Assembly: GCA_963924555.1 (NCBI GenBank)
Contig: OZ004594.1
Coordinates: 3,689,563 to 3,753,562 of the forward strand
Direction: 5' to 3'
DNA length: 64,000 nt
Source of the DNA: Crambe crambe
Taxonomy: Eukaryota; Porifera; Demospongiae; Poecilosclerida; Crambeidae
This document shows, one piece after another, positions 1 to 44,699 of this stretch; within the stretch, counting starts at the first letter, position 1, and each line of letters opens with the position of its first letter. The position numbers and the translations under genes are program-made. The notes under the pieces were generated by a model. It saw only the letters and a program-made list of their open reading frames with translations, had not been told where the DNA came from and did no database searches.

Positions 1-998
1 GTAAATCCATACCTTCAAGCTCCATACCTTCAAGCTATACTAGGTAATGGTGTGAATAAAGGGTGTTACTCACTGTGGTAACTCCCACTAAGCATATTGG
101 GCTCATACCTTCAATCTATACTAGGTATGAAGCCCTCTAGATGGTTGTGCATGGTATACAACTCCTATCAAGTTCATAGTTTCAAGTAACAGGGTTGTAC
201 TCCCTCCGAGCTTATTAGTCAAACCACAATAGCCATAATATAACTCCATGGTATGGCAGCCCTTGCTTGTAAGAGAATCGTTATATGGAAGCATTGCTGA
301 ATACCTACAATACTACTACTTAGTTCTCTGTGCCAAGATCTCCTAGAAGCTTAAGGGTATTCGCTAATTAGGGTATCTAGTTCCACTAGTCTGTGGCTGC
401 CAGTTTCAAATTGCTGTATGATTGACTCCCATGCATCAGAGAGATCCAATTTCATTTCCAATGGTATTAATAATTAATTTCCTTATTGAACAAGACAACA
501 AGACAATGAAAATAGGTATCTGGTGGAATGGAGAGATTGTCTTATTACAGAGTGGTCTGATTAGACAGGTTTCACTGTAGCTGGAATAGGTGCTGTTGGG
601 ACATTGTGGAGTGGAATTAATAGAGGTAGTCTGAGTGGTCTCGCACCTTCTTAAGTTATTGCAATTAACCTTAATTAACTTGTTTTTTGGTCAGGCCTGG
701 GGGCTTACCGCCTATGCAAAGCATCTGGCAAAATGGTATGCACACATTTCATTGCTTTGAAGAAGACAGAACAAAGAAATTATAACATGTTACAAAGGAT
801 GTGTTTTCCCAGTGACTTATATAACCCAGGACCCCTGTGATGGTCAACAATAAATTAGCTAGGTGCCTCACTGATTTCACATGGAACAAAATTCCTGTCA
901 ATCAGTGGTGAGCTGAACTTGAAAATTGATGGAATGTGCTGTGATTCTTACTACGTATGACTTAAAAGATGCCTTAGATATGCGTGATTTTTTTTCAG
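1..998. other. Intron or upstream flank of RTK-C, no exon recognised
   Basis: No open frame here matches a kinase N-lobe. The first 180 bases hold imperfect direct repeats of a motif containing ATACCTTCAAGCT. Bases 520-660 contain a degenerate dispersed repeat (GTGGTCTGATTAGACAGGTTT-like) that recurs near 50630 and 56040. Confidence 0.5.
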
Positions 999-3674
999 GT
1001 GATGCTGTGTTTAGAATTGCTGGCCAACGGAGACCTCAGGAGCTACCTCCAGCACATGAATTTGAGGTATAGAGCATAATCACAGTAACATTGCATTTTT
1101 GGGGGGAGGGGAGAGGAAACCAACTCAAGTTTATGACATTTTTTGCTACAATAATTATTTGTAACATGGGACTTGCATGTGACAGTCCCATGATTGTTAT
1201 TAGCTCAAAATTAATATCTTTTGATGACCAAGCTTCTTTTTAAACTTTGGCTCACTATACCCATCACTACGTGTTTACTGCATACCATTTCCCAATACAC
1301 ACTTACTTAGTGTGTGTATTGGGATGATTTAGTGTGCAGTACACACTTTTTCATTTTTACAGTGCATGGTCTGGAAATGTAGAGATAGTCTAACCATTAT
1401 AGAACACATGACAGTGGCCAAAAATAAATTGGACTTGTTCCGTTAAGAGAGAGGAAAAATTAATTCATACTAGTGACCAAAATATTTTCCCCCCATATGA
1501 TCTAATCTTCTCCAACAGATGCTGTTTCCATTCCGTTACCTTTTGAAGAAGACAATACTATGTAATCATAATTAAAAGATTAAAAGTCTTTTCGAAGTAA
1601 TTATGTCATCACTGAAGCTGTCATTATTAAAAGTCTTTCAAAGTAGTTTAAAAGTCATTAAGTCATTTGACCGTCTCTTATTATCTTGCCAAATAGGCAT
1701 CGTTATTATTATGGACTGTGCACTCTAAATCAGACTTTGTACAATTATCTCACATGTACTGCATATAATAGATTTTGTAAGGAAATTTAATTCTACCCCA
1801 TGAACTACAGATAGGCACTGCAGTTTGATTCTAATTATGTACTTTCAGGATCGAGTGCTGACACTTTTGATCTTTCTATGTTTGTACATATAATAAAATT
1901 CATGACCATTGCTTCTAAATGCTCTGTTTTGTTGCAGAGGGTCAAGTCACAAGGATTTCATCGAGACGCAGATCCTGTTCCTTAAGTTTGCACGGGACAT
2001 CGCCACAGGAATGGACTACCTCTCACAGAAGAGCTTTGTGCACAGAGACCTGGCAGCCAGGAACGTCCTTCTCGACCAGTCCCTCGTTTCCAAGGTAATT
2101 AACACACCCAAATTTTAACAGTAATCCAGTAATCTTTTTCTTAATTGATACAAACCAGCAGAATAAGTTTTCTAAGTGATGTTTCTAATTATAAGTGCCC
2201 CAAGCAGTCAATCCTGTTAAATAAGATTAAGACCACTCATAGAAACAAAACCATAACTTATCTTATAGTGTGTGTTCCCTGTTCCCATATTGGGTGCTGC
2301 ATTACAGTTAGCTACACTCAATCTCCAAGAGACATCTTTGAAGTGACATATGTGTTCACAGGGGGGGATTTGCAAGGCCCCTCAACCCCAGCCCTGAAAT
2401 AATCACTGGCCCCTTAAGTACATGAAGCTAAATCCCTCTAATCTGTCTTGTCCTATAGTGTCCATTTAATTTTATACAGATTGGTGACTTTGGAATGGCG
2501 CGAGATCTAATGGACGACACGTACTACAAGTCCAGTGGTGGGAAGATTCCTGTGAAGTGGACTGCTCCTGAGGTCAGACAAACAGCTGTGTACAGTTGCT
2601 GGGGAATATTATACTTCTTCCTGTTTGTTAAACATGTCCTGTCTGTTAACAGCAGTTCATGTGTATGACATGAATTCCTGTATTGGAATCCTATAGGGGA
2701 TTTTTATGTTTTTCACGCATGTTTCTCTTGCATGGGTCTCACTTTAGTCAGCAGGTTATGAATAATCTTAACACTTCACAATTCCTCTATATATATTATA
2801 TATGCATGTGCAATAACCACACCACACTAAAATTTCAGCCCCTATGCAACTAGTTAGGTTATAAGTAATAAGAAATAGCCTTAAAATGAATGCAGTGGAA
2901 CCCTCCAATAAAGGACGTACACTCGGAAAGAGTCAGCAAAGGACGATCTAAAAAGGATACCTTTAAGTTTGTAAACAGAAGAACATCCAAAAGAGGATAA
3001 GCTCAACAGAAGGCTGGGTCCCAAGTGTGTCCATTATTTGGAAGTTATTCTACTGTGCTTGATCTTTAATTCTTTCTAGGCTTTGTTGTATAAGAAGTAC
3101 TCGGCTGATAGTGATGTGTGGAGCTATGGGATGGTCCTCTTTGAGATCTGGTCCGTTGCCAAGAAACCCTTTTCCACCATCACCAACAACCAAGTTCTGA
3201 AGCTCATTCAGACAGGTTTCTGTCAGGCACCGCCTCCTGGATGTCCAAGATCCATCTACGAGCTCATGGTCGATTGCTGGTAAGTCATGATACTCCCGGA
3301 CTTATAATGCTCTTATGAAATTCTATGTACCTCCCTACCTAATAATTATTTTAAAGCCCCAAGGCTACTACAAATCACGAGTTAATAGAACTCTGGATGA
3401 ATTTCTAATTTGTTTTCCAATATTGTTTGTCTGTTTGTTTCTTATTTATTCGTTTGTGTTTATTTTTATTTATCTTTGTAGGAATCCTGATCACCAAGAG
3501 AGGCCTTCATTCAAGGAGATATGCACCAGATATTTGCAGCAGTCCTCAGCAAGAGTACTTTATTGGTCATCAGCGGACGACAGCTTGTCCCCTTCAGTTG
3601 GGGTGCTGGGAGCACCTCTCCAAGAGGCTTTTGAACTACATCGTGACTTACAGGAAAAGTATAAGAAGTCCTAA
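999..3674 (+). CDS. Receptor tyrosine kinase RTK-C, 3' part (C-terminal kinase exons)
   Basis: Five exons carry the later part of a tyrosine kinase domain: 999-1066, 1938-2094, 2480-2572, 3080-3279 and 3482-3674 (stop TAA 3672-3674). All are bounded by AG/GT and their phases join in frame. Visible motifs are the hinge/helix-D segment GDLRSYLQ, catalytic loop HRDLAARN, metal-binding GDFGMARD, substrate-loop [21 protein letters not shown], and a conserved tail with [10 protein letters not shown] and ELHRDLQ. The glycine loop and catalytic lysine exon is not seen between 1 and 998, so the N-lobe, membrane segment and ectodomain should lie upstream of the window. Exon lengths 68, 200 and phases equal those of RTK-A at 11275, and the C-terminal tail is very similar, so the two are close paralogues. 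A catalytically competent receptor kinase acting at the plasma membrane is inferred. ATTAAA near 3773 may be the poly(A) signal. Confidence 0.9.
1291..1323. repeat. Short perfect hairpin in RTK-C intron
   Basis: CCCAATACACAC (1291-1302) is followed after nine bases by its reverse complement GTGTGTATTGGG (1312-1323). It lies in the 1067-1937 intron and no function is apparent. Confidence 0.5.
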
Positions 3675-4089
3675 GACTCAGCAGTCAAGTAGTATTAGTG
3701 TTTAATATTAATTTTCATTCATTCATGTCATATCCTTCTCAGTTTTACTTTCTTTTATACTTCAGCTGACAATTAAATGTGATACTAAGCTAGCTAGCTA
3801 GTTTCCAAAAAAAATTTTCAACATTGTCATTTTGTGTACATCCTTCCCAGCATTCAATGTCCTAATAACAATAATTCAACAGTTTCTATCCGGTTATTAA
3901 TGATCTTTGTCATGTTTTCTATTTCCCTACACCTTACTGGCATGTCCTGATGAGGAATGGGTCCAGGTATACATGCATGTGGGGGTTGAATTACATGCAT
4001 GTGTACTTATATGTGGAAGATTCGGGTTGCTCCTCTCAAGAACTCAACTTCAAATGATAACTGAGTTAACCTGTTTCTTTGATGTGCTG

Positions 4090-4316
4090 CATAGGCGGAG
4101 GAACATAAGTTTACCTGGGGGGGGGGGGTCAACCCCAAACCCCCATTGCACCATGCGTACGTACCAAACAATAGTTGTGATTCAATTATAGAGTTGAAAA
4201 TGTTTCACTTTGCACATGCAATCATGACACAGCTAAATAGTTGAATGAAATCTTGGGGGGGCCAAAATCATAAGTCTAAAAATCTGGGGGCCATGGCCCC
4301 CTGGCTCCGCCTATAT
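4090..4316. mobile_element. hAT-like MITE with 8-bp target duplication
   Basis: The ends are inverted: ATAGGCGGAG at the left (from 4091) and CTCCGCCTAT at the right (about 4305-4314). The 8-bp direct repeat ATGTGCTG flanks the element at 4082-4089 and 4317-4324. Runs of G follow the termini, as in many hAT-type MITEs. There is no coding capacity. Superfamily is inferred from the 8-bp duplication and terminal composition. Confidence 0.65.
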
Positions 4317-4520
4317 ATGTGCTGATACTGTACTATCTATCTAGCTATGGCCTAATTCTTTCCTCGCGCACCACCCCCCCCCCCCCCCCCCCCGGGCCCC
4401 GAGATCGAGAAAAGGGCGCGCTTATATCAATAAGTTGGAAAAGGATCGTTACAAACCCGGGCCCGGCCTAGCGCCTGGCGATCGACGCCCCCTAGGCCCT
4501 GCGCTGCCGGTAGCTAGCAC

Positions 4521-4879
4521 TAGTCTGGCATAGCACCGCCCACCGACTCGAGTACGTGGTCTGGTGACATACAATATAACGAGTTGTGCTGTTTAGCAGG
4601 AAACCAGCTAAATCAATGAATATCATTAAATGACGTTTAATGACGTAAAATTACGCAAACACTTGGCGCCTTTTCTTGTAAATTCGCGCGCTAAAATTGC
4701 ACCTGCCAATTAAATTAAGAATATGACAACTATGATGTCACTGGCTAATTATAATACCACTTCCTACGACACTTCCTGTTAGTAACGCGCGTGCGCAGTA
4801 GAATCCACCGGCACAACTCGTTGTATTGTATGTCACCAGACCACCTACTCAAGTCGGTGGGCGGTGCTATGCCAGACTA
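4521..4879. mobile_element. MITE with 71-bp inverted ends and 9-bp target duplication (Mutator-like)
   Basis: The left arm 4521-4591 and right arm 4809-4879 are reverse complements with about four mismatches in 71 bases; the termini begin TAGTCTGGCATAGC. The 9-bp direct repeat AGCTAGCAC lies exactly outside both ends (4512-4520 and 4880-4888). Long terminal inverted repeats plus a 9-bp duplication fit a Mutator-like element. The roughly 217-bp centre has no open frame. Confidence 0.75.
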
Positions 4880-5010
4880 AGCTAGCACCTGGATTCCAAG
4901 AACCTTAACTAATAGCAGTCTACTATTATGGGCGAGGAGATTCAGAAACAGGTTTAATAATGACTATAACTTCTTATCAGTGCACAGCTGAGCTAGTCTC
5001 GCGCAGACTT

Positions 5011-5035
5011 TCCTGGATGGGCCCGCCCATCCAGG
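5011..5035. repeat. Short perfect hairpin
   Basis: TCCTGGATGGG is followed by CCCATCCAGGA with a four-base loop. It lies between two MITEs and just downstream of a TAGTCTCGC motif like the ends of the neighbouring mini-element. Function unknown. Confidence 0.5.
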
Positions 5036-5174
5036 AGCCAATCAGGGGAGCTAGAATTTAAGATTTGGCCTGCCATGCCCTTTCTGCTGACCATACACCT
5101 ATTTTTTTCAGTCAGAGTCAGGATACTAAAACTAAATTAATTTCCATGAAATTTTACTGGGGCAAGTACCCCAG

Positions 5175-5224
5175 TAGTCTCGCTAGCCAGCCACACTTTT
5201 TTTTTTGTCTGGCACGCGAGACTA
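5175..5224. mobile_element. 50-bp miniature inverted-repeat insertion with perfect 9-bp target duplication
   Basis: The element begins TAGTCTCGCTAGCCAG and ends CTGGCACGCGAGACTA, an inverted pair of about 16 bases with two mismatches around a short T-rich centre. GTACCCCAG is duplicated directly outside both ends (5166-5174 and 5225-5233). The TAGTCT terminus and 9-bp duplication match the larger element at 4521-4879, which suggests they are mobilised by the same enzyme type. Confidence 0.75.
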
Positions 5225-5337
5225 GTACCCCAGTTCCCCTCATGAGAGTGTTTTATGAGGATGTTGTGGTGCAACAGCTGCATTTATAATATAGTTAGCT
5301 ACTCCATGAACTTATACTAGTTCTAGCTGTAAGAGCT

Positions 5338-5932
5338 TAGTCTCGCATGGCCAGGCCCTTTTTCTTGGGGGTGGGGGAAAGAAAGGGTCTTGTCAAACTC
5401 GCATGAATGTTTCGTTTTGCACAGTCAGCAATTATCTTTTAAATGCAGGCAATATTTTGCATACGCATTAGTACTATTAATGCACATCGGATAGAGATGG
5501 AAATCAATACTAGTAAATCCAGAGCCTGTGGATTGGAGTTGAAGGCCAAGCAAGCCGAGGCATATTCTTTTTTGTGCAGGGTCATGATACATTCGTGTCC
5601 TTACCTACTGGCTATGGAAAGTCTTCACTTTTGCCTGGTGAATTTGACAAGATGATCATATTAGCTAACTAACTGCACAGACTTAGCTTGTTGTTTCAAT
5701 ACGGGTACCCACAGAAGAATTGCTTGCAGCCATCCTACTGCTATAGCACTAGCGACCAGCCGTCAAAATGAAAAAGGAGAACTGAGCTAGCTGTGACCAT
5801 ACATACTTTTCTCTTAAATTCACGTAACCACACTCCTTCGGGTTGGTAAAAAATCCAGAACCTAAACGTTCATGCGAGTTTGACCAGACCCTTTCTTTCC
5901 CCCGCCCCCGAAAAATCGGGTCTGGCTACACG
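5338..5932. mobile_element. Long inverted-repeat element, about 600 bp
   Basis: Bases 5338-5413 and the reverse complement of about 5866-5932 match along a segment containing GGGGGAAAGAAAGGGTCT and CAAACTCGCATGAA. The outermost left end is again TAGTCTCGC; the right end is diverged. AAGAGCT flanks both sides (5331-5337 and 5933-5939), a possible imperfect target duplication. No transposase frame is seen inside. Confidence 0.55.
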
Positions 5933-6008
5933 AAGAGCTATGCCATTGCACAGTTAGCTACTTGAGTGTGCTAGAATAGTTGCTGTGACTGGGCTTGTTT
6001 CCTTACAG

Positions 6009-10537
<4,529 letters not shown>

Positions 10538-11274
10538 CTATTCAAACTAGGACTTGTTTTCGTATACCTTTTAAGCACCTGTTGTTTGTTTTTGAAGTAA
10601 CTTATATTATTATTATTTTCGTTCCAATATGAAAAGATCCTTGACTGATGACAGTAGCTAACAATGATTGTATTATAAATAGCTATAATTCGTCTGTTCT
10701 TTGGGCTGTAGCTCATCAACCTCCTTCGAGAGGAGGAGAACACTTTGAACCACTGGCCTTATCATTTTCCTCAATAAGTTGGAAAAGGATCGCTCCCATA
10801 CCTATTTGACTCATTTGTCCCTATACTTATCTTCCAAGCATAATGCCCACATCAATGTCCCTATATTATATATATAAGCTTAATAACCATCTCAAGATAC
10901 AGTGAGTTGCAGCTAGCTACATAGCTAGAGAATACATAGCTAGAGACGAAATTAATGAAAATTACAGTAAATAGCTAGGCTCTAGCTATGAGCTATCTAC
11001 ATGCATCATCAGCAGCATGGTGGTCACTCCTCCAAGATTCTTGTTTTTATTTTCTCAAAATTGGCTTCAATTGGTCCCACTGTTCATAATTATCCCAGCC
11101 GATGTAAAACAAACATACTTTCCATGTGTGGCAGCTTTTCCTGCATTATTTCTGGCACAAGTCCAAACAATCTTCTTCCATAATAATAATAGCTAGCTAT
11201 AAAATATGAGCCTTAGCCTTGCATGCAGCATCCTAGTTTCTGGTTTATTTATTTTTGTCACTTGCAGTCTAGTC
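10538..11274. other. Intergenic: 3' flank of GTPase-Death gene and 5' flank of RTK-A
   Basis: No gene is supported. The 22-mer at 10771-10792 (TCAATAAGTTGGAAAAGGAT plus CG) is identical to 4427-4448, a dispersed fragment. TTTTTGTCACTTGCAG at 11251-11266 looks like a 3' splice site nine bases before the preferred ATG of RTK-A, which suggests a 5' untranslated exon upstream. Confidence 0.5.
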
Positions 11275-17547
<6,273 letters not shown>

Positions 17548-18033
17548 TTACATACATCATGACCTGCAGGACAAGTAAAGAACTTCTTTAGTAAAGAACA
17601 TCAGACTCTAATGCTCCTAAAACATAAGCTACATGGATTAATAGTTACATAGCTAAAATTAGCCATCAGCTATATATTACAGGATTGTATGCCCACACTA
17701 AAATTGTATTTACTGTGCACAAACTTTAATAGACAAACTATATCATTTTTAAATAACCAATGTTTTAATATAATATAATAATATTAAAAAGGTTTTTGAT
17801 GGCCTTTAAATTTTAGGAAGCATGGAAAAAGTGCTGCTGTGGTTGGTGCTGGATTGAAAAGTTGAATGACCGACAAAAAAAATACAAAACAACAACAAAA
17901 ATAAACATACTACATACTACAGTGTACATAACAGACAATAACAATGATACTATCACAACAATAATTATATAACCATGACAACTGTACAAATTATGATAAC
18001 TGTGTTGTCTCAATAATAACAAGTCAAAACATC
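17548..18033. other. Short convergent intergenic spacer between RTK-A and RTK-B
   Basis: Only 486 bases separate the two stop codons, which face each other, so both 3' UTRs fit here. It is AT-rich with no gene. Overlapping antisense 3' transcripts are possible but not shown by sequence. Confidence 0.7.
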
Positions 18034-32079
<14,046 letters not shown>

Positions 32080-33340
32080 GAATATCAGTGTTACTTATAA
32101 CAACCAGCTAATTCACTGCAGTAGAAGCTAGATCTATCTTGAAACTTTAGCTATCTCTGGTATCATCCAAACATCAAAAATGTGTTCCAGTCAATTCAAA
32201 GCAGCAAACCACATGTTTACACTCTTAGAGGCCAAAATGACACAAAGACTATATCACAAGGCAGTTATATCTGAGCACAGTAACTTGGCATTGGATCTCA
32301 GTGACACAATCAGTCATAGGAAGTACCAATTATGGAGCTCTGAACTTCATACAGAAGCCAATCGAGTTCGAAATGAAAATATCTATAGAATCCTAGACTA
32401 AACATCACCTACTGTTAAATACTATACTGGAGAAGGTGGAGCATTAGAGGAATGCTACTCTGTTGATACATAGACCATTCACAATTAATTAGTACTGCTA
32501 ACCACTACAATATTAGTGATTAGGGTCGATTGCAAAGGCTTCACTTAATTGGAAGCTGCGTGCATCAATTATTGAGAGAGGCTGCCATCTGAAATTCATT
32601 ATCAAGTGTTGCTATGTCTCCTACCTCCTGCTAGTATGAATTATTGGAACCCCTGCTATATCTGAGCCCCATGCATACTCTTGGGCTTCTATTTTGTATT
32701 TATAATTAATGGCTATACTATTCAACCTAGCTAGCTTGTCATTGCTGCATTGAAGTTGGATTATCTCCACACCAAATTTAAATTTTATGTCTACCATGTA
32801 GGGTAGATAAAGGGTATTATGAAACATTTTCTTGGAATCCATTTCCTAGACCTAAATAATGAAAGTGCTCCATAATACCCTTACTACCCTAGCTAAATAA
32901 CAAGTATTAATCGGGACTAGCCATTTTGTCTTTATAGACAACTTTTGTCAAAGTATTGGCAGTCAATCTTTATATTATATATAGATTCTTTATTAGAACT
33001 GTATGGCTAAGATAAACATAGGTAGCTGCTACTCTCATGCCTGCTATATAGGACAACAATGATAACTTTAATGGCTTAAATGACAAGAAATATAAATAAT
33101 CTATAAATCTGGGAGCCACAATGACATACAGACTTCAAGCTATTATATAACTGCTCTGAATAATGAAGTATTGGACCATAATGAGTGAGAAAGTTGCCGT
33201 GCACACTGGAGTGATTGAGCCCAGAAGCTATATAACTAGCACTACAAGAAGATAAAAAGTTTTGGCTAGCTAGTATAGCTCTCCTTTAGCTGTTCAATTA
33301 CGATACATACAACAGAATGATAAATATTGGTGGGGTAGAT
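32080..33340. other. Intergenic: RTK-B 5' flank and exportin-6 3' flank
   Basis: No gene is supported; a 73-codon frame at 32180-32401 has no recognisable features. An inverted pair GGGTAGATAAAGGGTATTATG (about 32800) and its near complement (about 32869-32891) forms a hairpin MITE-like segment. The RTK-B promoter should lie just above 32080; no core motif can be assigned. Confidence 0.55.
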
Positions 33341-41648
<8,308 letters not shown>

Positions 41649-42267
41649 CTGCACACACGACCACTTTGTGTACCCACCATACCCATCAGTCACATTATAC
41701 CTAGCTACACCTAAGTCACAACTTACCATGGACCTTGTGCTAATTAATGAGCCTAGAGATAAACTATGTGCGCTCCCATACAACTGTGCTCTATTTAGAG
41801 TAGGAAGACACGTGGCATCATCTGATAAGTACCCCTTCCGTTTTCCAAGCTATATAGCTCTAGAGCAGCAGTCTATTGAGAAGAGTCAGGCGCCCAGTTA
41901 TCATGCCGTTCATTTTTGAGCTAGGGCCATCTTACCGATTTTTGTACGGTGCACATTTAAGTTCTTCACGGGAGGAGGGAGGTCAGAATTCAGAACCTTT
42001 TTTTACCCACTAAACTGGCCATTTGAACTTTTGATTCCCTCTGTCCACTACCACACCACTATAATTAGTCTTTCAGGTGTGAAAATTTAGTACCTGCAAA
42101 AAGTTAATGGTAGAGGTTGTGGCCTGGGGACGAGGCTAGGTAACAATCCAGATGCTAAATTAAATTTTCTACACAATCATGATTTTCCACTTTGCATCTC
42201 ATAAAAACTGACAGATTTTTTTAAAAATTCACATGATGTAGCTAATGATGAGATTCTAGGAAGACAT
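41649..42267. other. Intergenic: 5' flank of XPO6 and 3' flank of the two-span membrane gene
   Basis: Probably holds the unidentified XPO6 start exon. Nothing else is recognised. Confidence 0.45.
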
Positions 42268-44396
42268 TCATATCTTATTTTCTGCACTGTAATTCTTTGT
42301 CAATGAAGAATCTGAGTCTGTGGACGAATCATCAACAAGGTAAGGAGACCGTTCTTCAGAGAACTGCAGAATGCTATGAGTATTGGGTTCTCCACCACTG
42401 CTCGTATCATCACTGTCGCCATCACCATCGTTAATATGCACATAAAGGAACTTCTTCTTTCGATTGGTGCATTTGAACACGCACACACATGGAGTGACGA
42501 CCACCAATGTAACTAGACCCAATATCGAAACATTGATGACCAGATACAGAATCCAAGCTCTTTTTCCAACTTGACCCCTAACTCTCAGTTTTGCAGAATC
42601 TTTTGTATAGTCCCATTCCATTTCTGTATCATTGCCTAGCAGAGGGTGGACGACGAGGTAAGGTGTTGTTTCTCCAGTAAGAGGAACTTCAATAGAACAA
42701 GACTCTTGTTTACCTGTGTTGACTGAACATGAGTCTACTATAGCCTCTTCCTTGAAGTCGTACTGAATACGGTGAAATGTGAAATTAACTCTAATGACCG
42801 AATACTCATGGTTAAAGAGGAAAAATTGATACATGTCGTCTTGTCCTGTACCAATTGAGTAAGAGTGGATGTGACTGATGTCTTGGTCGCAGTGTTTGAT
42901 GTAAAAATCCAGGACAGTACTACTACCATCTGCACCTTTCCGTACAACGAAATCTGCATCACGTGAATCACCTGTTTCTAGCATACATGCCGAGACTGAA
43001 AATTCCGATCCAGCATGGAAGTAATACATCAGATTTAAGGTATAGTTCAAATCAGTTTGAAAGGAGACGTCTTCGGTTCTTCCAAGCATTGGAGTGGATT
43101 TCAGCATGTATATAGAAGCATTTAGATCTGGTGAATTGTCTGTGGGATATCTAATTGTCAATAACTCAATGCGATCCCAGAACACTTGATTGAAGGTGAT
43201 GTCCCGTGTGTCATTTGGGGCGGAGTCGTATGTATAGTAAGCAAAGTTGATGCCGAAGTGAGCCATAAAGAGAGCAGAGAATACTTCAAAGGTTACTAAG
43301 AAAAAACAAGCACACAGTCCACACATCCATTTCAGAGCAGGTCGCCTGTATACACAAGAGTACAATAATTAAACTGATTCACAGCAAGTTACAAAAAGAA
43401 TACATACACACTCAGAGGCAGAGACAACATTCTGAAAGTGGGGGGCAGAGTATTTTTTTCCGTTCATCATACATTCCAAAAATTCTTTTGCTACATCAAC
43501 TAAATTCATAGAGTCTGATGTATAATGCAGTTGTTTAATCACTTTTCAGTCATAGTTGAGTCCAGAGAAGTAAAAACAAACTTGAAAGAAGAATTGAATG
43601 AATAAATTGAGGTGTATGGTGTCCGTTGTAAGCTGTGGGTAATTATCTTTATGCCATATTAGTATGCACCCCCACCCCCCACCCGTATTCTGCCACTGAC
43701 CCTATAGTCACTGATCATTCTCCTACCATTTTGATTTCAAACAAAAGTTAACATCAATGACCAATCAGAACTGCATGTCCCAGCCAAATTTTAATTGGAC
43801 CACTTGGCTATAATGATTGTATGGTCCTGACACACAGACAGAATTACTAGATCAGGATTTAGAGAGACTTCATGCAAACATTAAAGGCTATGACCACCAA
43901 TGGACACCAATGGTCTCTTATTATTAGAGGAGGTCAAAGCAGCTGATAATCAACTTTAACTAAATTCCCATAATGTAAGACATAATCAGTGATAGGGTAA
44001 TGCACACTAATACAAACTATCCAGCTAAATTTCCCTCGAAAATATGTCCATTCAAGCAAAATGGACTTCTCTATGAATGGCCTAATTAAGTAAGCAAAAT
44101 GATGTCAGTTCAAGCAAAGCTATAAAGCAAAATTTTCTTGGAGGTTGGCAGGAATATGTGAATCTTGTATTAACTAGCCCCCTTCCGATAGCCTGGAGAC
44201 GAAGCTTGTGATGTACTTGATCCATAAAGTAAACTATTCCTTTCCCCTCTCCCGTATAAACTTACACACTGCAATTAATTTAGCTAGCGAATCATTATTC
44301 CAGTTTTATCCTCAGATCATTGCATGCATGAACTTACAGTTGACACTTTCTGCGCTTTTTCACCCTGGGAGCTGCTAAACTATAGCCTTGAGCCAT
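42268..44396 (-). CDS. Two-span membrane protein of unknown family
   Basis: Two exons, 44338-44396 (ATG at 44396) and 42268-43345 (stop), join in phase 2 to give 378 residues. The start has a basic cytoplasmic lead (PRVKKRRKCQL) followed by a hydrophobic helix (CACFFLVTFEVFSALFM). About 240 residues with N-glycosylation-type sequons (NDT, NAS, NYT, NFT) and several Cys follow, then a second helix (WILYLVINVSILGLVTLVVV), a Cys/Lys-rich stop-transfer (CVCVFKCTNRKKK) and an acidic Ser/Asp-rich cytoplasmic tail. Topology is therefore likely both ends inside with one extracellular loop. I do not recognise the fold or function. An alternative start at an in-frame codon near 43365 is disfavoured because the acceptor and the short first exon fit so well. 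Confidence 0.75.
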
Positions 44397-44699
44397 GTCT
44401 GCAGTTGTTTACTACACATACACGCATGCCACTCCCCCAAAGGTCATGTGCGTAGGTCTCCGCCCACCTATTATCTTCCGGTTAATTGTCTTAGTCTCGC
44501 GCGAGCGTCTCTCTAACAAGCAGAGCCTCCATACTGTACTGATTTGCTACTGCAAAAATATCTACACATTTTACTTTTAAAATGGCTGAAAATACTGGTA
44601 AAAATATGAATGAGACAATTCATACTGAAATTAACAGGTTGGAGGCACTGAACAAGTGAATCAACAACAAATCAGCAACAGCTAATAATCATTATGGTA
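44397..44699. other. Short spacer before the TRIM-NHL pseudogene
   Basis: Contains the 5' flank of the two-span membrane gene, including another TAGTCTCGCGCGAG motif (about 44491) like the MITE ends at 5175. No gene seen. Confidence 0.4.

Larger units (their letters stand above)
3675..6008. other. Intergenic region packed with small inverted-repeat elements
   Basis: No convincing coding exon is seen between the RTK-C stop and the first recognised exon of the GTPase-Death gene. It holds at least four non-autonomous DNA-transposon-like elements (4090-4316, 4521-4879, 5175-5224, 5338-5932), a C-run near 4374-4393, and a GC-rich stretch 4430-4520 unlike its surroundings. The promoter and 5' exons of the downstream gene must lie somewhere here but I could not place them. 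Confidence 0.6.

Noticed and set aside
11206..11274. Upstream in-frame ATG of RTK-A as the start
   Set aside because: It would add a second hydrophobic segment before an already good signal peptide, and a splice acceptor-like sequence ends at 11266, so the ATG at 11275 is preferred.
43365..43366. Start of the two-span membrane gene at the beginning of its long open frame
   Set aside because: The first codons lie upstream of a good acceptor at 43346-43347, and the short exon 44338-44396 joins in phase with a Met start.
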